The notes: generated from the sequence alone by a model not told the origin. A stretch of DNA of 22,603 nt from Clostridiales bacterium UBA6386 (GCA_002437585.1 DJQM01000044.1:2988-25590); one strand, 5' to 3'. Numbered from the stretch's first letter, positions 1 through 6,713 are shown. Made by a program: numbers and translations.

Positions 1-13
1 AATCAAAATCATA

Positions 14-89
14 ATAACTGCCAGTGGCAGTTATACCTTAGTGTAGCGCAACACTGGTGTGACCCCTTCCAGGGATTCCCTCCGGTCAC
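14..89. repeat. Three successive hairpins in intergenic DNA
   Basis: Three inverted repeats follow one another. The first has arms ATAACTGCC and GGCAGTTAT around AGT (14-34). The second has AGTGT/ACACT around a six-base loop (40-55). The third has GTGACC/GGTCAC (59-89) with a smaller GGGATTCCC palindrome inside. No run of T on either side makes a clear terminator. No coding frame is convincing in 1-158. It could be the edge of a repeat element or an RNA that continues beyond the window. Confidence 0.45.
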
Positions 90-117
90 AATCCCCCGGT
101 CATTCCGAAGACCAAAA

Positions 118-155
118 CAGGAAAGCACCAGACCCTTGTTAAAAGATCCGGTGCT
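118..155 (-). terminator. Possible rlmH terminator
   Basis: Just past the rlmH stop, read on the minus strand, a hairpin with arms AGCACC and GGTGCT (positions 155-150 and 129-124) is followed by TTTCCTGTTTT. The stem is short and the loop is long (about 20 bases), so it is only a weak candidate. Confidence 0.35.
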
Positions 156-158
156 ATA

Positions 159-641
159 TCATTTATGATACTTCGACCCGGCCTGAATGGCCTCCGCCCG
201 GTACAGCTGCTCCAGCACCATGATCCGGGCCAGATGATGGGGGAAGGTCATAGACCCCATGGAAAGCCGGAAATCCGCCCGCTGCTTGACTCTGGGCGCC
301 ATGCCGAAGGAGGAACCAATGAGAAAGCAGGCACTGCTTTTCCCGGAATTTTTCACATGTTTCAGGGTATCGGCGAAGCCCTCGCTGGAGAGCGTCTTTC
401 CCTCCGGCGTAAACACGCAGAACCAGGCTCCCTTGGGAACCCTGGCGAGGATAGCATCCGCCTCCTTTTCCAGCCCGGCGGCGATTTCGGCGGGCGTTGG
501 ATTTTCCGGCAGACGAGCCTCCGGCAGCTCCAGAAGCGAAAATCTGCAGTAGCCCCCCAGCCGCTTGGCGTACTCCGCCCCGGCGGAAAGATAGAATTTT
601 TCCTTCAGCTTGCCCACGGCAAGCAGCGTAATATCGAACAT
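159..641 (-). CDS. rlmH: RlmH, 23S rRNA pseudouridine-1915 N3-methyltransferase
   Basis: A 160-residue SPOUT-class methyltransferase. In this family the enzyme methylates the pseudouridine at position 1915 in helix 69 of 23S rRNA on assembled 70S ribosomes, using S-adenosylmethionine. The length matches the usual size of about 159 residues. Recognisable parts are the N-terminal MFDITLLAVGKLKEKF, the central FLIGSSFGM segment that forms part of the knotted cofactor site, the LSMGSMTFPHHLARIMVLEQ block, and the conserved C-terminal YHK. The start codon at 641 has GGAGG six bases upstream. The gene is monocistronic here. Its 5' leader runs into the upstream region of a divergent small ORF (684-785). 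The assignment is secure from family-wide motifs. Confidence 0.96.
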   Translation of the reverse strand: MFDITLLAVGKLKEKFYLSAGAEYAKRLGGYCRFSLLELPEARLPENPTPAEIAAGLEKEADAILARVPKGAWFCVFTPEGKTLSSEGFADTLKHVKNSGKSSACFLIGSSFGMAPRVKQRADFRLSMGSMTFPHHLARIMVLEQLYRAEAIQAGSKYHK

Positions 642-683
642 GAAAACCTCCAGATGGGGAATACTGGCTTCGGGGGTGAAACA

Positions 684-785
684 ATGGCGAAAAGGAAGAA
701 AATCAGAACCGACCCACAGGGCAGCTACACCGGCCGTCCGGAAATTCCCACGGAAAAGCCGGTGCAGGACGTGGACGACCTGTAA
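684..785 (+). CDS. Small 33-residue conserved-looking protein
   Basis: A short ORF starting MAKRKKIRTDPQGSYTGRP and ending PVQDVDDL. It has a basic N-terminus, a Gly-Ser-Tyr-Thr-Gly-Arg-Pro core and an acidic C-terminus. A GGGGGTG sequence lies five bases before the ATG and may serve as RBS. From memory, Firmicutes genomes contain small hypothetical proteins of similar design that end in PVQDADDL; I could not check this. No function is known to me. It lies divergent to rlmH and its stop codon abuts, tail to tail, the stop of the GH3 gene. It has no signal peptide or membrane segment. It could still be chance, but the composition and the RBS argue for a real gene. Confidence 0.6.
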   Translation: MAKRKKIRTDPQGSYTGRPEIPTEKPVQDVDDL

Positions 786-1946
786 TCAGCCATAGGAAGC
801 CACCTGCTGCTTCCATTCGAGCACATGCCGCACGGCGGCATTCAGGGTGTCAACGGAAATCCGCCCGTCCAGCACCGCCTGTAAAACCGCCGGATACTGG
901 GTGGTGTACTCCGTGGCGCACAGCAGGTCGTTTCCGGCGAGAACCGCCATGACCGCGGCTTCGCCCGCTCCGTACTGATCGGTGATGGCCTGCATTACCA
1001 GATCGTCCGTCATGATGACGCCGGTGAAGCCCATGGTCTCCCGGAGATACCGATGAACGGCAGGGGAGAGGGAAGCGGGCAGGGAATCGTCCATGGCTTC
1101 CACAATCACATGGCCTACCATTACCGCGCCGCAGCCCGCCTGGATTCCGGCGGCGAAGGGCAGAAGATCGTTTTCTTCCAGCTCGGAAAGCGAGCGGCTG
1201 TCCAGGGCAATGCCCGTGTGGGTGTCGGCGTTGTTGCCGTAGCCCGGGAAGTGCTTGAGGACGCTGCCAATGTGCTCCTGATTCATCAGGCTGACGATGG
1301 AGGATATCACCTGAGCCGTGGTTTCCGCATCCTGACCCAGGGAGCGGTTGTAGAGGAAGGCACTGGGATCCGTGGCAATGTCGCACACCGGCCCCAGATT
1401 CACGTTAATGCCAAGACCTGCCAGCAGCTGGCATTTTTCTTCTTCCTCGGAAAGCACCGCCTCCAGGCCGCCCCGGTTCCACCGGGCACGCAGGGAGGAA
1501 AATCGCTTGTCCCGGAAGGCGGAATTCCGGCTGATCCGGGTCACGTCCCCGCCCTCCTCGTCCACGGCCAGCAGCAGGGGATAGTCGGCGGCGGCCTGGT
1601 AGGAGGTAAGCAGCTTCGTCATGGTCTCCGGGGTCTGCCCCTCAAAATCCTCGCCGAAGAGCACCAGCCCGCCCAGGTGGTACTGGGAAAGATCCGTCAG
1701 AACCGTATCCTTGTTGCACCGAGCCAGGAAAAGCTGCCCCACCCGCTGCTCCAGAGACATGTCCTCGATGGCCAGATCAATGGCGTCCTTTTGGGGTGCG
1801 GTTTCCGGGGGCACCGTGGGAGCCGCCGTGGCGGCGGAGGTGGGAGCCGCCGTTTCCGGCGGCACAGTGGCGGGAACGGTTTCGGCAGGACGGGGGGCGC
1901 AGCCCGCCAAAAGCAGGCAGCAGAGCAAAACAGACAGAATTTTCAT
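786..1946 (-). CDS. GH3 beta-N-acetylhexosaminidase lipoprotein (NagZ-like)
   Basis: A 386-residue glycoside hydrolase family 3 enzyme. The family removes terminal beta-N-acetylglucosamine, typically from peptidoglycan fragments. The N-terminus is a lipoprotein signal: a hydrophobic run to LLLAG and Cys16. A Pro/Thr/Ala linker (about 18-52) follows, so the enzyme should sit anchored outside the membrane. The catalytic domain starts with MSLEQRVGQLF. It carries KHFPGYG at 231-237 with the following DTH (241-243), the family's acid/base Asp-His region, and MTDD at 312-315 with the nucleophile Asp314. It is a single-domain NagZ-like form without the extra C-terminal domain of many GH3 enzymes. 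The gene lies 14 bp after a membrane protein gene on the same strand, so the two are probably cotranscribed. The exact substrate is inferred. Confidence 0.9.
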   Translation of the reverse strand: MKILSVLLCCLLLAGCAPRPAETVPATVPPETAAPTSAATAAPTVPPETAPQKDAIDLAIEDMSLEQRVGQLFLARCNKDTVLTDLSQYHLGGLVLFGEDFEGQTPETMTKLLTSYQAAADYPLLLAVDEEGGDVTRISRNSAFRDKRFSSLRARWNRGGLEAVLSEEEEKCQLLAGLGINVNLGPVCDIATDPSAFLYNRSLGQDAETTAQVISSIVSLMNQEHIGSVLKHFPGYGNNADTHTGIALDSRSLSELEENDLLPFAAGIQAGCGAVMVGHVIVEAMDDSLPASLSPAVHRYLRETMGFTGVIMTDDLVMQAITDQYGAGEAAVMAVLAGNDLLCATEYTTQYPAVLQAVLDGRISVDTLNAAVRHVLEWKQQVASYG

Positions 1947-1960
1947 AGAAAAACCTCATA

Positions 1961-2878
1961 TTACAGAACGCAGCCGATGAGATACCACAGTGCCAGCAGC
2001 AGAAGCGCTACCGGGATGTAGGTGATCAGGGCACCGGCAGAAATGCACACAACAGTGTAGCCGAACAGATCCAACAGGTAGAACACGGCGCAGAGGATGG
2101 CAGTGGAGAAGACGGCCTTGCTCACCTGCTTACCGACGATGTTGGAGAAAAAGAAGGTGTACATGGCTCCCAGGAAGGGATTGGCCACGGCGATCACCAG
2201 CCCCAGCAGCAGGTTGACCAGGCCGGACAGCAGGCAGAAGGCCAGAATCAGCAGAAGCAGCATGGGCGCGTAATTCACCAGCACTCCGGGCAGGTAGGTC
2301 TGGAATGCCCAGCCCACCGACAGATGGAGCACCATGCACACCCCCAGCATCACGACCCGCAGGATTAGCCAGAGAATCAGATTGCTTCCCTTGGGGATGA
2401 AGGTGTCCACCAGGTTCACCAGGAACGCCAGCAGCACCAGGGACAGCACCTGGGCGCACAGTGCCGGAAACTGGATATCCGTAATGGGAAGCACAATCAG
2501 GTATTCCCCGGAAAAGCTGACGAAGGGCAGCGGCGTGAGCAGCTGGTTCAGGCTCCAGGGATGGAAGGTGTAGATCGCCACCGTGGCCGCGTAGACGAAC
2601 AGAATGCCCATGGAGGAGGAGACGGACAGGTTCAGGCTGGAACGCTTTCCCAGGAAAACTCTTCCCAGAATGCCGAGAATCAGGGAAATCAGGGAAAAAT
2701 ACAGCATGAACTTGGCGGCGGAAACCACGTCCACCTCCTTGGGAAAATACCGCTGGGCGTGCCAGATCACGTCGGACAGCCCTTCCGGAATGAAGGACGC
2801 CGCCGCTGTGGTCACAGCCTGGCCGATGTTGTCCGGTAAAACGGCACTTATGGTAGCTAGGGTAGAATCGAGTTCCAT
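1961..2878 (-). CDS. Unidentified polytopic membrane protein
   Basis: A 305-residue integral membrane protein. I chose the ATG at 2878 (MELDSTLATISAVLPDNIG), because it has an AAGGAA-type RBS, over an upstream in-frame start at 2962. About 50 soluble residues are followed by roughly eight hydrophobic segments: near 60-80, 90-110, 125-165, 170-195, 200-245 (two), and 250-305 (two). The protein ends in a membrane span with almost no C-terminal tail. No family motif is recognisable to me. A possible -35 TTGACC lies upstream (2923-2928, minus strand) but the -10 is poor. It directly precedes the GH3 lipoprotein gene in the same direction, so a role in envelope or cell-wall metabolism is possible but only inferred from position. 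Confidence 0.8.
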   Translation of the reverse strand: MELDSTLATISAVLPDNIGQAVTTAAASFIPEGLSDVIWHAQRYFPKEVDVVSAAKFMLYFSLISLILGILGRVFLGKRSSLNLSVSSSMGILFVYAATVAIYTFHPWSLNQLLTPLPFVSFSGEYLIVLPITDIQFPALCAQVLSLVLLAFLVNLVDTFIPKGSNLILWLILRVVMLGVCMVLHLSVGWAFQTYLPGVLVNYAPMLLLLILAFCLLSGLVNLLLGLVIAVANPFLGAMYTFFFSNIVGKQVSKAVFSTAILCAVFYLLDLFGYTVVCISAGALITYIPVALLLLALWYLIGCVL

Positions 2879-2969
2879 AAAGGGTTCCTTTCCGGGTAGA
2901 GTGCACAGACAGAGGTGTTGCAGGTCAACGCCCATGTATCTGCATTCTGCACCAGGTATCAAAACAAAC

Positions 2970-3014
2970 TGTCATTGCGAAGCAGTGACCGATGTCACTG
3001 GTGCGGCAATCCGT
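2970..3014. repeat. Dispersed hairpin repeat, copy 1
   Basis: The element begins TGTCATTGCGA and ends GGCAATCCGT. Outer arms ATTGC/GCAAT flank an inner perfect stem CAGTGAC/GTCACTG around CGAT. The same outer sequence with a different inner stem occurs at 11541-11580, 11669-11709 (inverted) and 22414-22454. It lies between the 5' end of the membrane protein gene and the rplL terminator. Confidence 0.8.
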
Positions 3015-3052
3015 TCCCAAGTAAAAATGGTTCCTCTATTGGGGTCTTCTCA

Positions 3053-3088
3053 ATAATAGGAAAAGCCGCCGCCATTTCTGGCGGCGGC
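3053..3088 (-). terminator. rplJL operon terminator
   Basis: On the minus strand just after the rplL stop there is a perfect ten-base stem GCCGCCGCCA/TGGCGGCGGC (3065-3074 and 3079-3088) with a GAAA tetraloop. It is followed by TTTTCCTATTATT. This is a strong intrinsic terminator that separates rplL from the next minus-strand gene. Confidence 0.93.
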
Positions 3089-3111
3089 ACAGCATTCCAT
3101 GGGGAGATAAC

Positions 3112-3486
3112 TTACTTGATCTCGGCCTCGGCGCCGGCTTCCTTCAGCTCGGCGACCAGCTTCTCGGCATCTTCCTTGGAGATGGCTTCCTTCAGGGTCT
3201 TGGGGCAGTTGTCCACCAGATCCTTGGCGTCCTTCAGACCCAGACCGGTAGCGGCACGGACAACCTTGATAACGCCCAGCTTGGAAGCACCGGCGCTCTT
3301 CAGGATAACGTCGAACTCGGTCTTCTCCTCAACCTCAGCGGCGGCGGCAGCAGCGGGAGCAGCGACAGCAGCGGCAGCGGCGGAAACACCGAAGGTCTCC
3401 TCCAGAGTGTGAACCAGTTCGGACAGCTCCAGAACGGTCAGTTCCTTAACCTGCTCAACCAGAGCAGTGATCTTTTCACTAGCCAT
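3112..3486 (-). CDS. rplL: 50S ribosomal protein L7/L12
   Basis: A 124-residue protein of the ribosomal stalk. It forms dimers that bind the C-terminal helix of L10 and recruit the translational GTPases. The N-terminal dimerisation domain (about 1-33, KITALVEQVKELTVLEL) is followed by an Ala-rich hinge (about 35-52). The C-terminal factor-binding domain is EKTEFDVILKSAGASKLGVI onward, with the conserved GLGLKDAKDLVD segment. The start has an AGGAGG RBS. It is the second gene of an rplJ-rplL unit, 54 bp after rplJ. Unusually, rpoB does not follow it; a strong terminator does. Confidence 0.98.
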   Translation of the reverse strand: MASEKITALVEQVKELTVLELSELVHTLEETFGVSAAAAAVAAPAAAAAAEVEEKTEFDVILKSAGASKLGVIKVVRAATGLGLKDAKDLVDNCPKTLKEAISKEDAEKLVAELKEAGAEAEIK

Positions 3487-3540
3487 GTTAATTTCCTCCT
3501 AAATTATGTGTCAAAAATAGATGTTTGTGGGGTTGCGCGA

Positions 3541-4065
3541 TCAGGCTTCCGCTTCCGCGGGAGCGCCGCCTTCCTTCTGCGCCCGGATCTGATCCAGGAC
3601 AAAGGCCAGGCTGGAGATAGGTGCCAGGAAGGTACCCAGGACAGAAGCCACCAGAGCGTTCTTGCTGGGCAGCTCGCCGAAGCCGTTGAGCTGGTCAGCG
3701 GACAGGACAGAGCCCTCCACGACGCCGCCCTTGATGGCCAGGGTCTTCAGCTTGTTCTTCTTGGCAAACTCGCAGACGATGCGAGCAGGGGCGATGGGGT
3801 CGCCGGTGGTGGAAGCCATAGCGGTGGTACCGTTCAGAACCTCAGAGAAATCGTAGCCACAATTCTTAGTAGCGAAATTGGTCAGAGTGTTCTTCACAAC
3901 GGAGTACTCTACGCCGGCCTCACGGAACTGCTTACGCAGCTCGGTATCCTGAGCGACAGTGATGCCCTTGTAGTCCACGAAAACCACGGAAGTAGCTTCC
4001 TTGATCTTGCCGGACAGAGCGTCAACGACTGCCTTCTTGCTCTCAAGAACCTTAGCGTTGGGCAT
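3541..4065 (-). CDS. rplJ: 50S ribosomal protein L10
   Basis: A 174-residue stalk-base protein that binds 23S rRNA and carries L7/L12 dimers on its C-terminal helix. Family features include MPNAKVLESKKAVVDAL, VVFVDYKGITVAQDTELRKQ and EYSVVKNTL. The C-terminal region (about 145-174) would bind L7/L12. I placed the start at the ATG at 4065, with GGAGGTG eight bases upstream. The GTG three codons earlier overlaps that RBS and is unlikely. The gene has its own sigma-A promoter (4192-4220) and a leader containing an intrinsic terminator (4081-4120). This fits the known Firmicutes L10 leader, in which excess L10-L12 complex represses its own expression. Confidence 0.98.
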   Translation of the reverse strand: MPNAKVLESKKAVVDALSGKIKEATSVVFVDYKGITVAQDTELRKQFREAGVEYSVVKNTLTNFATKNCGYDFSEVLNGTTAMASTTGDPIAPARIVCEFAKKNKLKTLAIKGGVVEGSVLSADQLNGFGELPSKNALVASVLGTFLAPISSLAFVLDQIRAQKEGGAPAEAEA

Positions 4066-4080
4066 AATTTTCACCTCCGA

Positions 4081-4120
4081 AAATAAAAAAGTGTCTTCCT
4101 GCCAGAAGACAGAAAGACAC
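4081..4120 (-). terminator. Attenuator terminator in the rplJ leader
   Basis: On the minus strand, just before the rplJ RBS, GTGTCTT pairs with AAGACAC (4120-4114 and 4097-4091), and inner CTG/CAG pairs extend the stem. It is followed by TTTTTTATTTT (4090-4080). The terminator sits between promoter and gene, so it must be conditional. This is the expected place for the L10-leader attenuator. Confidence 0.85.
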
Positions 4121-4186
4121 GCAAATGTTTTATCATTTCACGCACCTCGGCAGGACTTACCTTTGCGCCTGCTGTCTTTGGCAACT
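4081..4186 (-). promoter_or_regulatory. L10 ribosomal protein leader
   Basis: This is the transcribed leader of rplJL, about 105 bases from the predicted start near 4186 to the RBS. It contains GGTAAGTCCTGCC-type structured sequence upstream of the attenuator hairpin. Placement between a sigma-A promoter and rplJ, with a terminator just before the RBS, matches the known Firmicutes L10 leader class. The detailed fold was not computed. Confidence 0.75.
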
Positions 4187-4191
4187 GCTAT

Positions 4192-4220
4192 ATCATAGCA
4201 GAAGGATTCAGAAAAGTCAA
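4192..4220 (-). promoter_or_regulatory. Sigma-A promoter for rplJL
   Basis: On the minus strand there is TTGACT (4220-4215), a 17-base spacer and TATGAT (4197-4192). It is a near-consensus housekeeping promoter immediately upstream of the L10 leader. Confidence 0.9.
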
Positions 4221-4305
4221 TCCCTTTTTCAAGTTTTTTGCGAATTTAAGGCCTTTTCGTAGGGGTCGATTGAGCACATCGGCCCGTGGAATTCTAAGAA
4301 GGCGC

Positions 4306-4343
4306 ATGAAAATTCCCCGGATGCGGGAAAACGCATCCGGGGA
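4306..4343 (-). terminator. Terminator after rplA
   Basis: Fourteen bases past the rplA stop, the minus strand reads a perfect 13-base stem TTCCCCGGATGCG/CGCATCCGGGGAA (4343-4331, 4325-4313) with a short loop. It is followed by TTTTCAT. It ends the rplKA transcript before the separate rplJ promoter. Confidence 0.85.
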
Positions 4344-4356
4344 AGACGGCATATGC

Positions 4357-5049
4357 TTACAGATACTTGGCAGTAGAGACCTTCACGCCGGGGCCCATGG
4401 TGGACACGACGGTGCAGGACCGGATATACTGACCCTTGGCAGCGGCAGGCTTGGCCTTGACCACGGCCTTGACCAGGGTGTCCATGTTCTCGGTCAGCTT
4501 CTCGGCACCGAAGGAAACCTTGCCGATGGGGCAGTGGATGATGTTGGTCTTGTCCAGACGATACTCCACCTTACCGGCTTTGATCTCCTTGACGGCGGCG
4601 GCCACGTTGGGGGTCACGGTGCCGGCCTTGGGGGAGGGCATCAGACCCTTGGGACCCAGAACCTTACCGAGACGGCCAACGATACCCATCATGTCGGGGG
4701 AAGCGACGACCACGTCGAAATCGAACCAGTTCTCCTTGGTGATTCGCTCCACCAGCTCCATGCCGCCGACGTAATCGGCGCCGGCAGCCTTGGCCTCGTC
4801 CACCTTGGCGTCCTTGGCGAACACCAGCACCCGGCGGGTCTTGCCGGTACCGTTGGGCAGAACCACGGCACCGCGGACCTGCTGGTCGGCGTGACGGGAG
4901 TCAACGCCCAGCTTGATGTGCAGCTCAACGGTCTCATCGAACTTGGCGGAAGCACCCTTCACAACCAGCTCCAGGGCCTCGGTGGGATCATACTGAACGG
5001 AGCGGTCAATCAGCTTGGCGCTCTCCTGATACTTTTTGCCTCTAAACAA
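4357..5049 (-). CDS. rplA: 50S ribosomal protein L1
   Basis: A 230-residue protein of the L1 stalk that binds 23S rRNA and helps move deacylated tRNA out of the E site. In many bacteria it also represses its own rplK-rplA mRNA. The sequence is typical from end to end: MFRGKKYQESAKLIDR, the GTGKTRRVLVFAK segment, MMGIVGRLGKVLGPKGLMP, and the C-terminal YIRSCTVVSTMGPGVKV. Length is normal. It lies 78 bp downstream of rplK in the same direction, with a GGAGG-type RBS. A strong terminator follows 14 bp after the stop codon. Confidence 0.98.
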   Translation of the reverse strand: MFRGKKYQESAKLIDRSVQYDPTEALELVVKGASAKFDETVELHIKLGVDSRHADQQVRGAVVLPNGTGKTRRVLVFAKDAKVDEAKAAGADYVGGMELVERITKENWFDFDVVVASPDMMGIVGRLGKVLGPKGLMPSPKAGTVTPNVAAAVKEIKAGKVEYRLDKTNIIHCPIGKVSFGAEKLTENMDTLVKAVVKAKPAAAKGQYIRSCTVVSTMGPGVKVSTAKYL

Positions 5050-5127
5050 TGTTTTATCCTCCTTATCGTGGTGATGCGGAAAAATCCTCCCACATTTCCG
5101 GTTCCAGAATTACCGGACAAGCAATTA

Positions 5128-5553
5128 TCAATCGACGACGGTAACGCCCATGGAGCGGCAGGTACCGGCAACCTGAGACTCAGCAGCCTCCAGAGTGGGG
5201 CAGTTCAGGTCAGGCATCTTGGTCTTGGCGATCTCGGCGATCTGCGCCTTGGTGATGGTACCGACCTTGGTCTTGTTGGGGACACCGGAACCCTTCTCCA
5301 GACCAATGGCCTTCATGACCAGCAGGGGGGTCGGAGGAGTCTTGGTGATAAAGGTGAAGCTGCGGTCAGCGTAAACGGTAATGACCACGGGAATCTTATA
5401 GCCCTCCATGTCCTTGGTGCGGGCGTTGAACTCCTTGATGAAAGCGGCGATATTCACGCCGTGCTGACCCAGAGCGGGGCCGACAGGGGGGGAAGCGGTT
5501 GCCTTAGCGGCGTTGATCTGAAGCTTGATAATGCCAGTGACTTTCTGTGCCAT
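5128..5553 (-). CDS. rplK: 50S ribosomal protein L11
   Basis: A 141-residue protein that binds the GTPase-associated centre of 23S rRNA and takes part in factor binding and the stringent response. It shows the standard MAQKVTGIIKLQINAAKAT N-terminus, the Pro-rich PPVGPALGQHGVNI segment, and the C-terminal rRNA-binding domain ending SMGVTVVD. The start is the ATG at 5553, with AGGAGGTG well placed. An in-frame upstream ATG three codons earlier has no RBS. Length equals the family norm. The roughly 100-base gap from nusG contains hairpins that may be a leader or a binding site for L1. Confidence 0.98.
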   Translation of the reverse strand: MAQKVTGIIKLQINAAKATASPPVGPALGQHGVNIAAFIKEFNARTKDMEGYKIPVVITVYADRSFTFITKTPPTPLLVMKAIGLEKGSGVPNKTKVGTITKAQIAEIAKTKMPDLNCPTLEAAESQVAGTCRSMGVTVVD

Positions 5554-5589
5554 AATAAGCACCTCCTGAATAAGATGTGGTAGCGATGC

Positions 5590-5632
5590 GCTTAAAGCGC
5601 ATTTTTTCGGGGTATTTCACCCCTCCCACCCG
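5590..5632 (-). promoter_or_regulatory. Hairpins in the nusG-rplK gap
   Basis: On the minus strand the gap contains GGGGT GAAAT ACCCC followed by a short A run. The palindrome ATGCGCTTTAAGCGCAT comes next, then the rplK RBS. L1 is known to autoregulate rplKA by binding the leader in many bacteria, so this is a reasonable place for such a site. No specific L1 motif was confirmed. Confidence 0.4.
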
Positions 5633-5657
5633 GCAATCGAATGAAAATTCGACGCGA

Positions 5658-6188
5658 TTACTGGGATACGACCTCCACCATATCGAGCTCGAACTCGACG
5701 GAGGTCTCGCGGCCAAACATGGAAACCACCACATTGACGCAGTTGTTGTCCACGTCGATGCTTTCCACGGTGCCGGTGAAGGAGGTCAGCGGGCCGTCCA
5801 GAATCCTGACGGTATCGCCAACATGGTAGTTGACGATGATCTCCTTCTTTTCCACGCCCATGGCATAGACCTCTTCGTCCGTCAGGGGAGTGGGATCGTT
5901 GCTGGACGTACCGACGAAGCCGGTGACGCCCCGGATGTTCCGGATCACATGCCAGGTGTCGTCGCTGTAGACCATCTTCACCAGCACATAACCGGGGTAG
6001 ACCTTCCGGTCAAAGGTTTTGCTCACGCCGGACTCGGTGATCTCGGTAACGGTCTCCAAGGGAATGGAGACGGCCAGGATCACATCGTGCAGGCCTCTGG
6101 ATTCAACGGTTTTCTCGATGGTAGCCTTGACAGTGTTCTCATAACCGGAATAGGTATGCACAACATACCACTTTGCAGCTTCTGCCAT
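5658..6188 (-). CDS. nusG: Transcription termination/antitermination protein NusG
   Basis: A 176-residue elongation factor that binds RNA polymerase over the main cleft and modulates pausing and, in many bacteria, Rho or ribosome coupling. The N-terminal NGN domain begins KWYVVHTYSGYENTVK and includes FDRKVYPGYVLVKM and VRNIRG-like VIRNIRGVTGFVG. The KOW domain follows at about 124-176 with VGDTVRILDGPLTSFTGTV. Size and order are standard. It lies 12 bp after secE, consistent with one rpmG-secE-nusG transcript. Confidence 0.98.
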   Translation of the reverse strand: MAEAAKWYVVHTYSGYENTVKATIEKTVESRGLHDVILAVSIPLETVTEITESGVSKTFDRKVYPGYVLVKMVYSDDTWHVIRNIRGVTGFVGTSSNDPTPLTDEEVYAMGVEKKEIIVNYHVGDTVRILDGPLTSFTGTVESIDVDNNCVNVVVSMFGRETSVEFELDMVEVVSQ

Positions 6189-6200
6189 CGGCGGCTCCTA

Positions 6201-6431
6201 TCAGTGGAAGGCGCCGATCAGAGCGTCAATGCCGACCTGAGCGACAAAGTCGAACAGCCAGATGAACACGCCCACGGCCACAACGCAGCCGGCGACGATC
6301 ACGGCGTTCTTCAGAACCTGCTGAGGGGTGGGCCAGACGACCTTCTTCAGCTCGCTTTTCAGCTCACGGAAGTACTTGGCAATCCTGCCCCAGGTTCTCT
6401 TGAACCAGTTTTCCTTTTTGACTTCAGCCAT
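6201..6431 (-). CDS. secE: Preprotein translocase subunit SecE
   Basis: A 76-residue essential subunit of the SecYEG channel, of the short Gram-positive type with one membrane span. The amphipathic helix with the conserved ELKSELKKVVWPTPQQ motif lies at about 24-39, and the transmembrane segment at about 42-68 (AVIVAGCVVAVGVFIWLF). It follows rpmG by 15 bp with a good RBS and precedes nusG, the usual bacterial order. Confidence 0.97.
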   Translation of the reverse strand: MAEVKKENWFKRTWGRIAKYFRELKSELKKVVWPTPQQVLKNAVIVAGCVVAVGVFIWLFDFVAQVGIDALIGAFH

Positions 6432-6446
6432 GAATTGCGAGCCTCC

Positions 6447-6596
6447 TTACTTGGTCTCGTTGTGGACGGTGTGCTTCTTGCAGAATCTGCAATACTTCTT
6501 CATCTCGAGACGGTCGGGGTCATTCTTCTTGTTCTTCATGGTGTTGTAGTTTCTCTGCTTGCACTCAGAGCATCTCAAAGTGACTTTCACGCGCAT
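6447..6596 (-). CDS. rpmG: 50S ribosomal protein L33 (zinc-binding form)
   Basis: A 49-residue protein near the E site of the large subunit. It begins MRVKVTLRCSECKQRNY and ends CKKHTVHNETK. Cys9/Cys12 and Cys36/Cys39 form two CxxC pairs, so this is the zinc-containing (C+) paralogue type. The ATG has AGGAGGTG upstream. It is the first gene of the rpmG-secE-nusG-rplKA run and is served by a promoter at 6728-6756 with a leader of about 125 bases. Confidence 0.96.
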   Translation of the reverse strand: MRVKVTLRCSECKQRNYNTMKNKKNDPDRLEMKKYCRFCKKHTVHNETK

Positions 6597-6673
6597 AACG
6601 GCACCTCCTTAAACATTGCCTCCCTGTATCACTCCGGCTAGTAAAAATTTAGACAGCGGGCACTACATTTTCC

Positions 6674-6713
6674 CGCTCCGGGGCTGAAAAAGGCGCACAA
6701 AAAAAGCCCTTTT
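6674..6713 (-). promoter_or_regulatory. Hairpin in the rpmG leader
   Basis: On the minus strand, shortly after the predicted start of transcription, GAAAAAGG pairs with CCTTTTTC and an overlapping GGGCT/AGCCC pairing is possible. The two are mutually exclusive alternatives. This is a candidate regulatory leader fold. No known family was recognised. Confidence 0.35.

Noticed and set aside
4270..5583. 437-codon plus-strand frame across rplA and rplK
   Set aside because: Antisense to two ribosomal protein genes and spans their terminator and intergenic gap; no recognisable protein.
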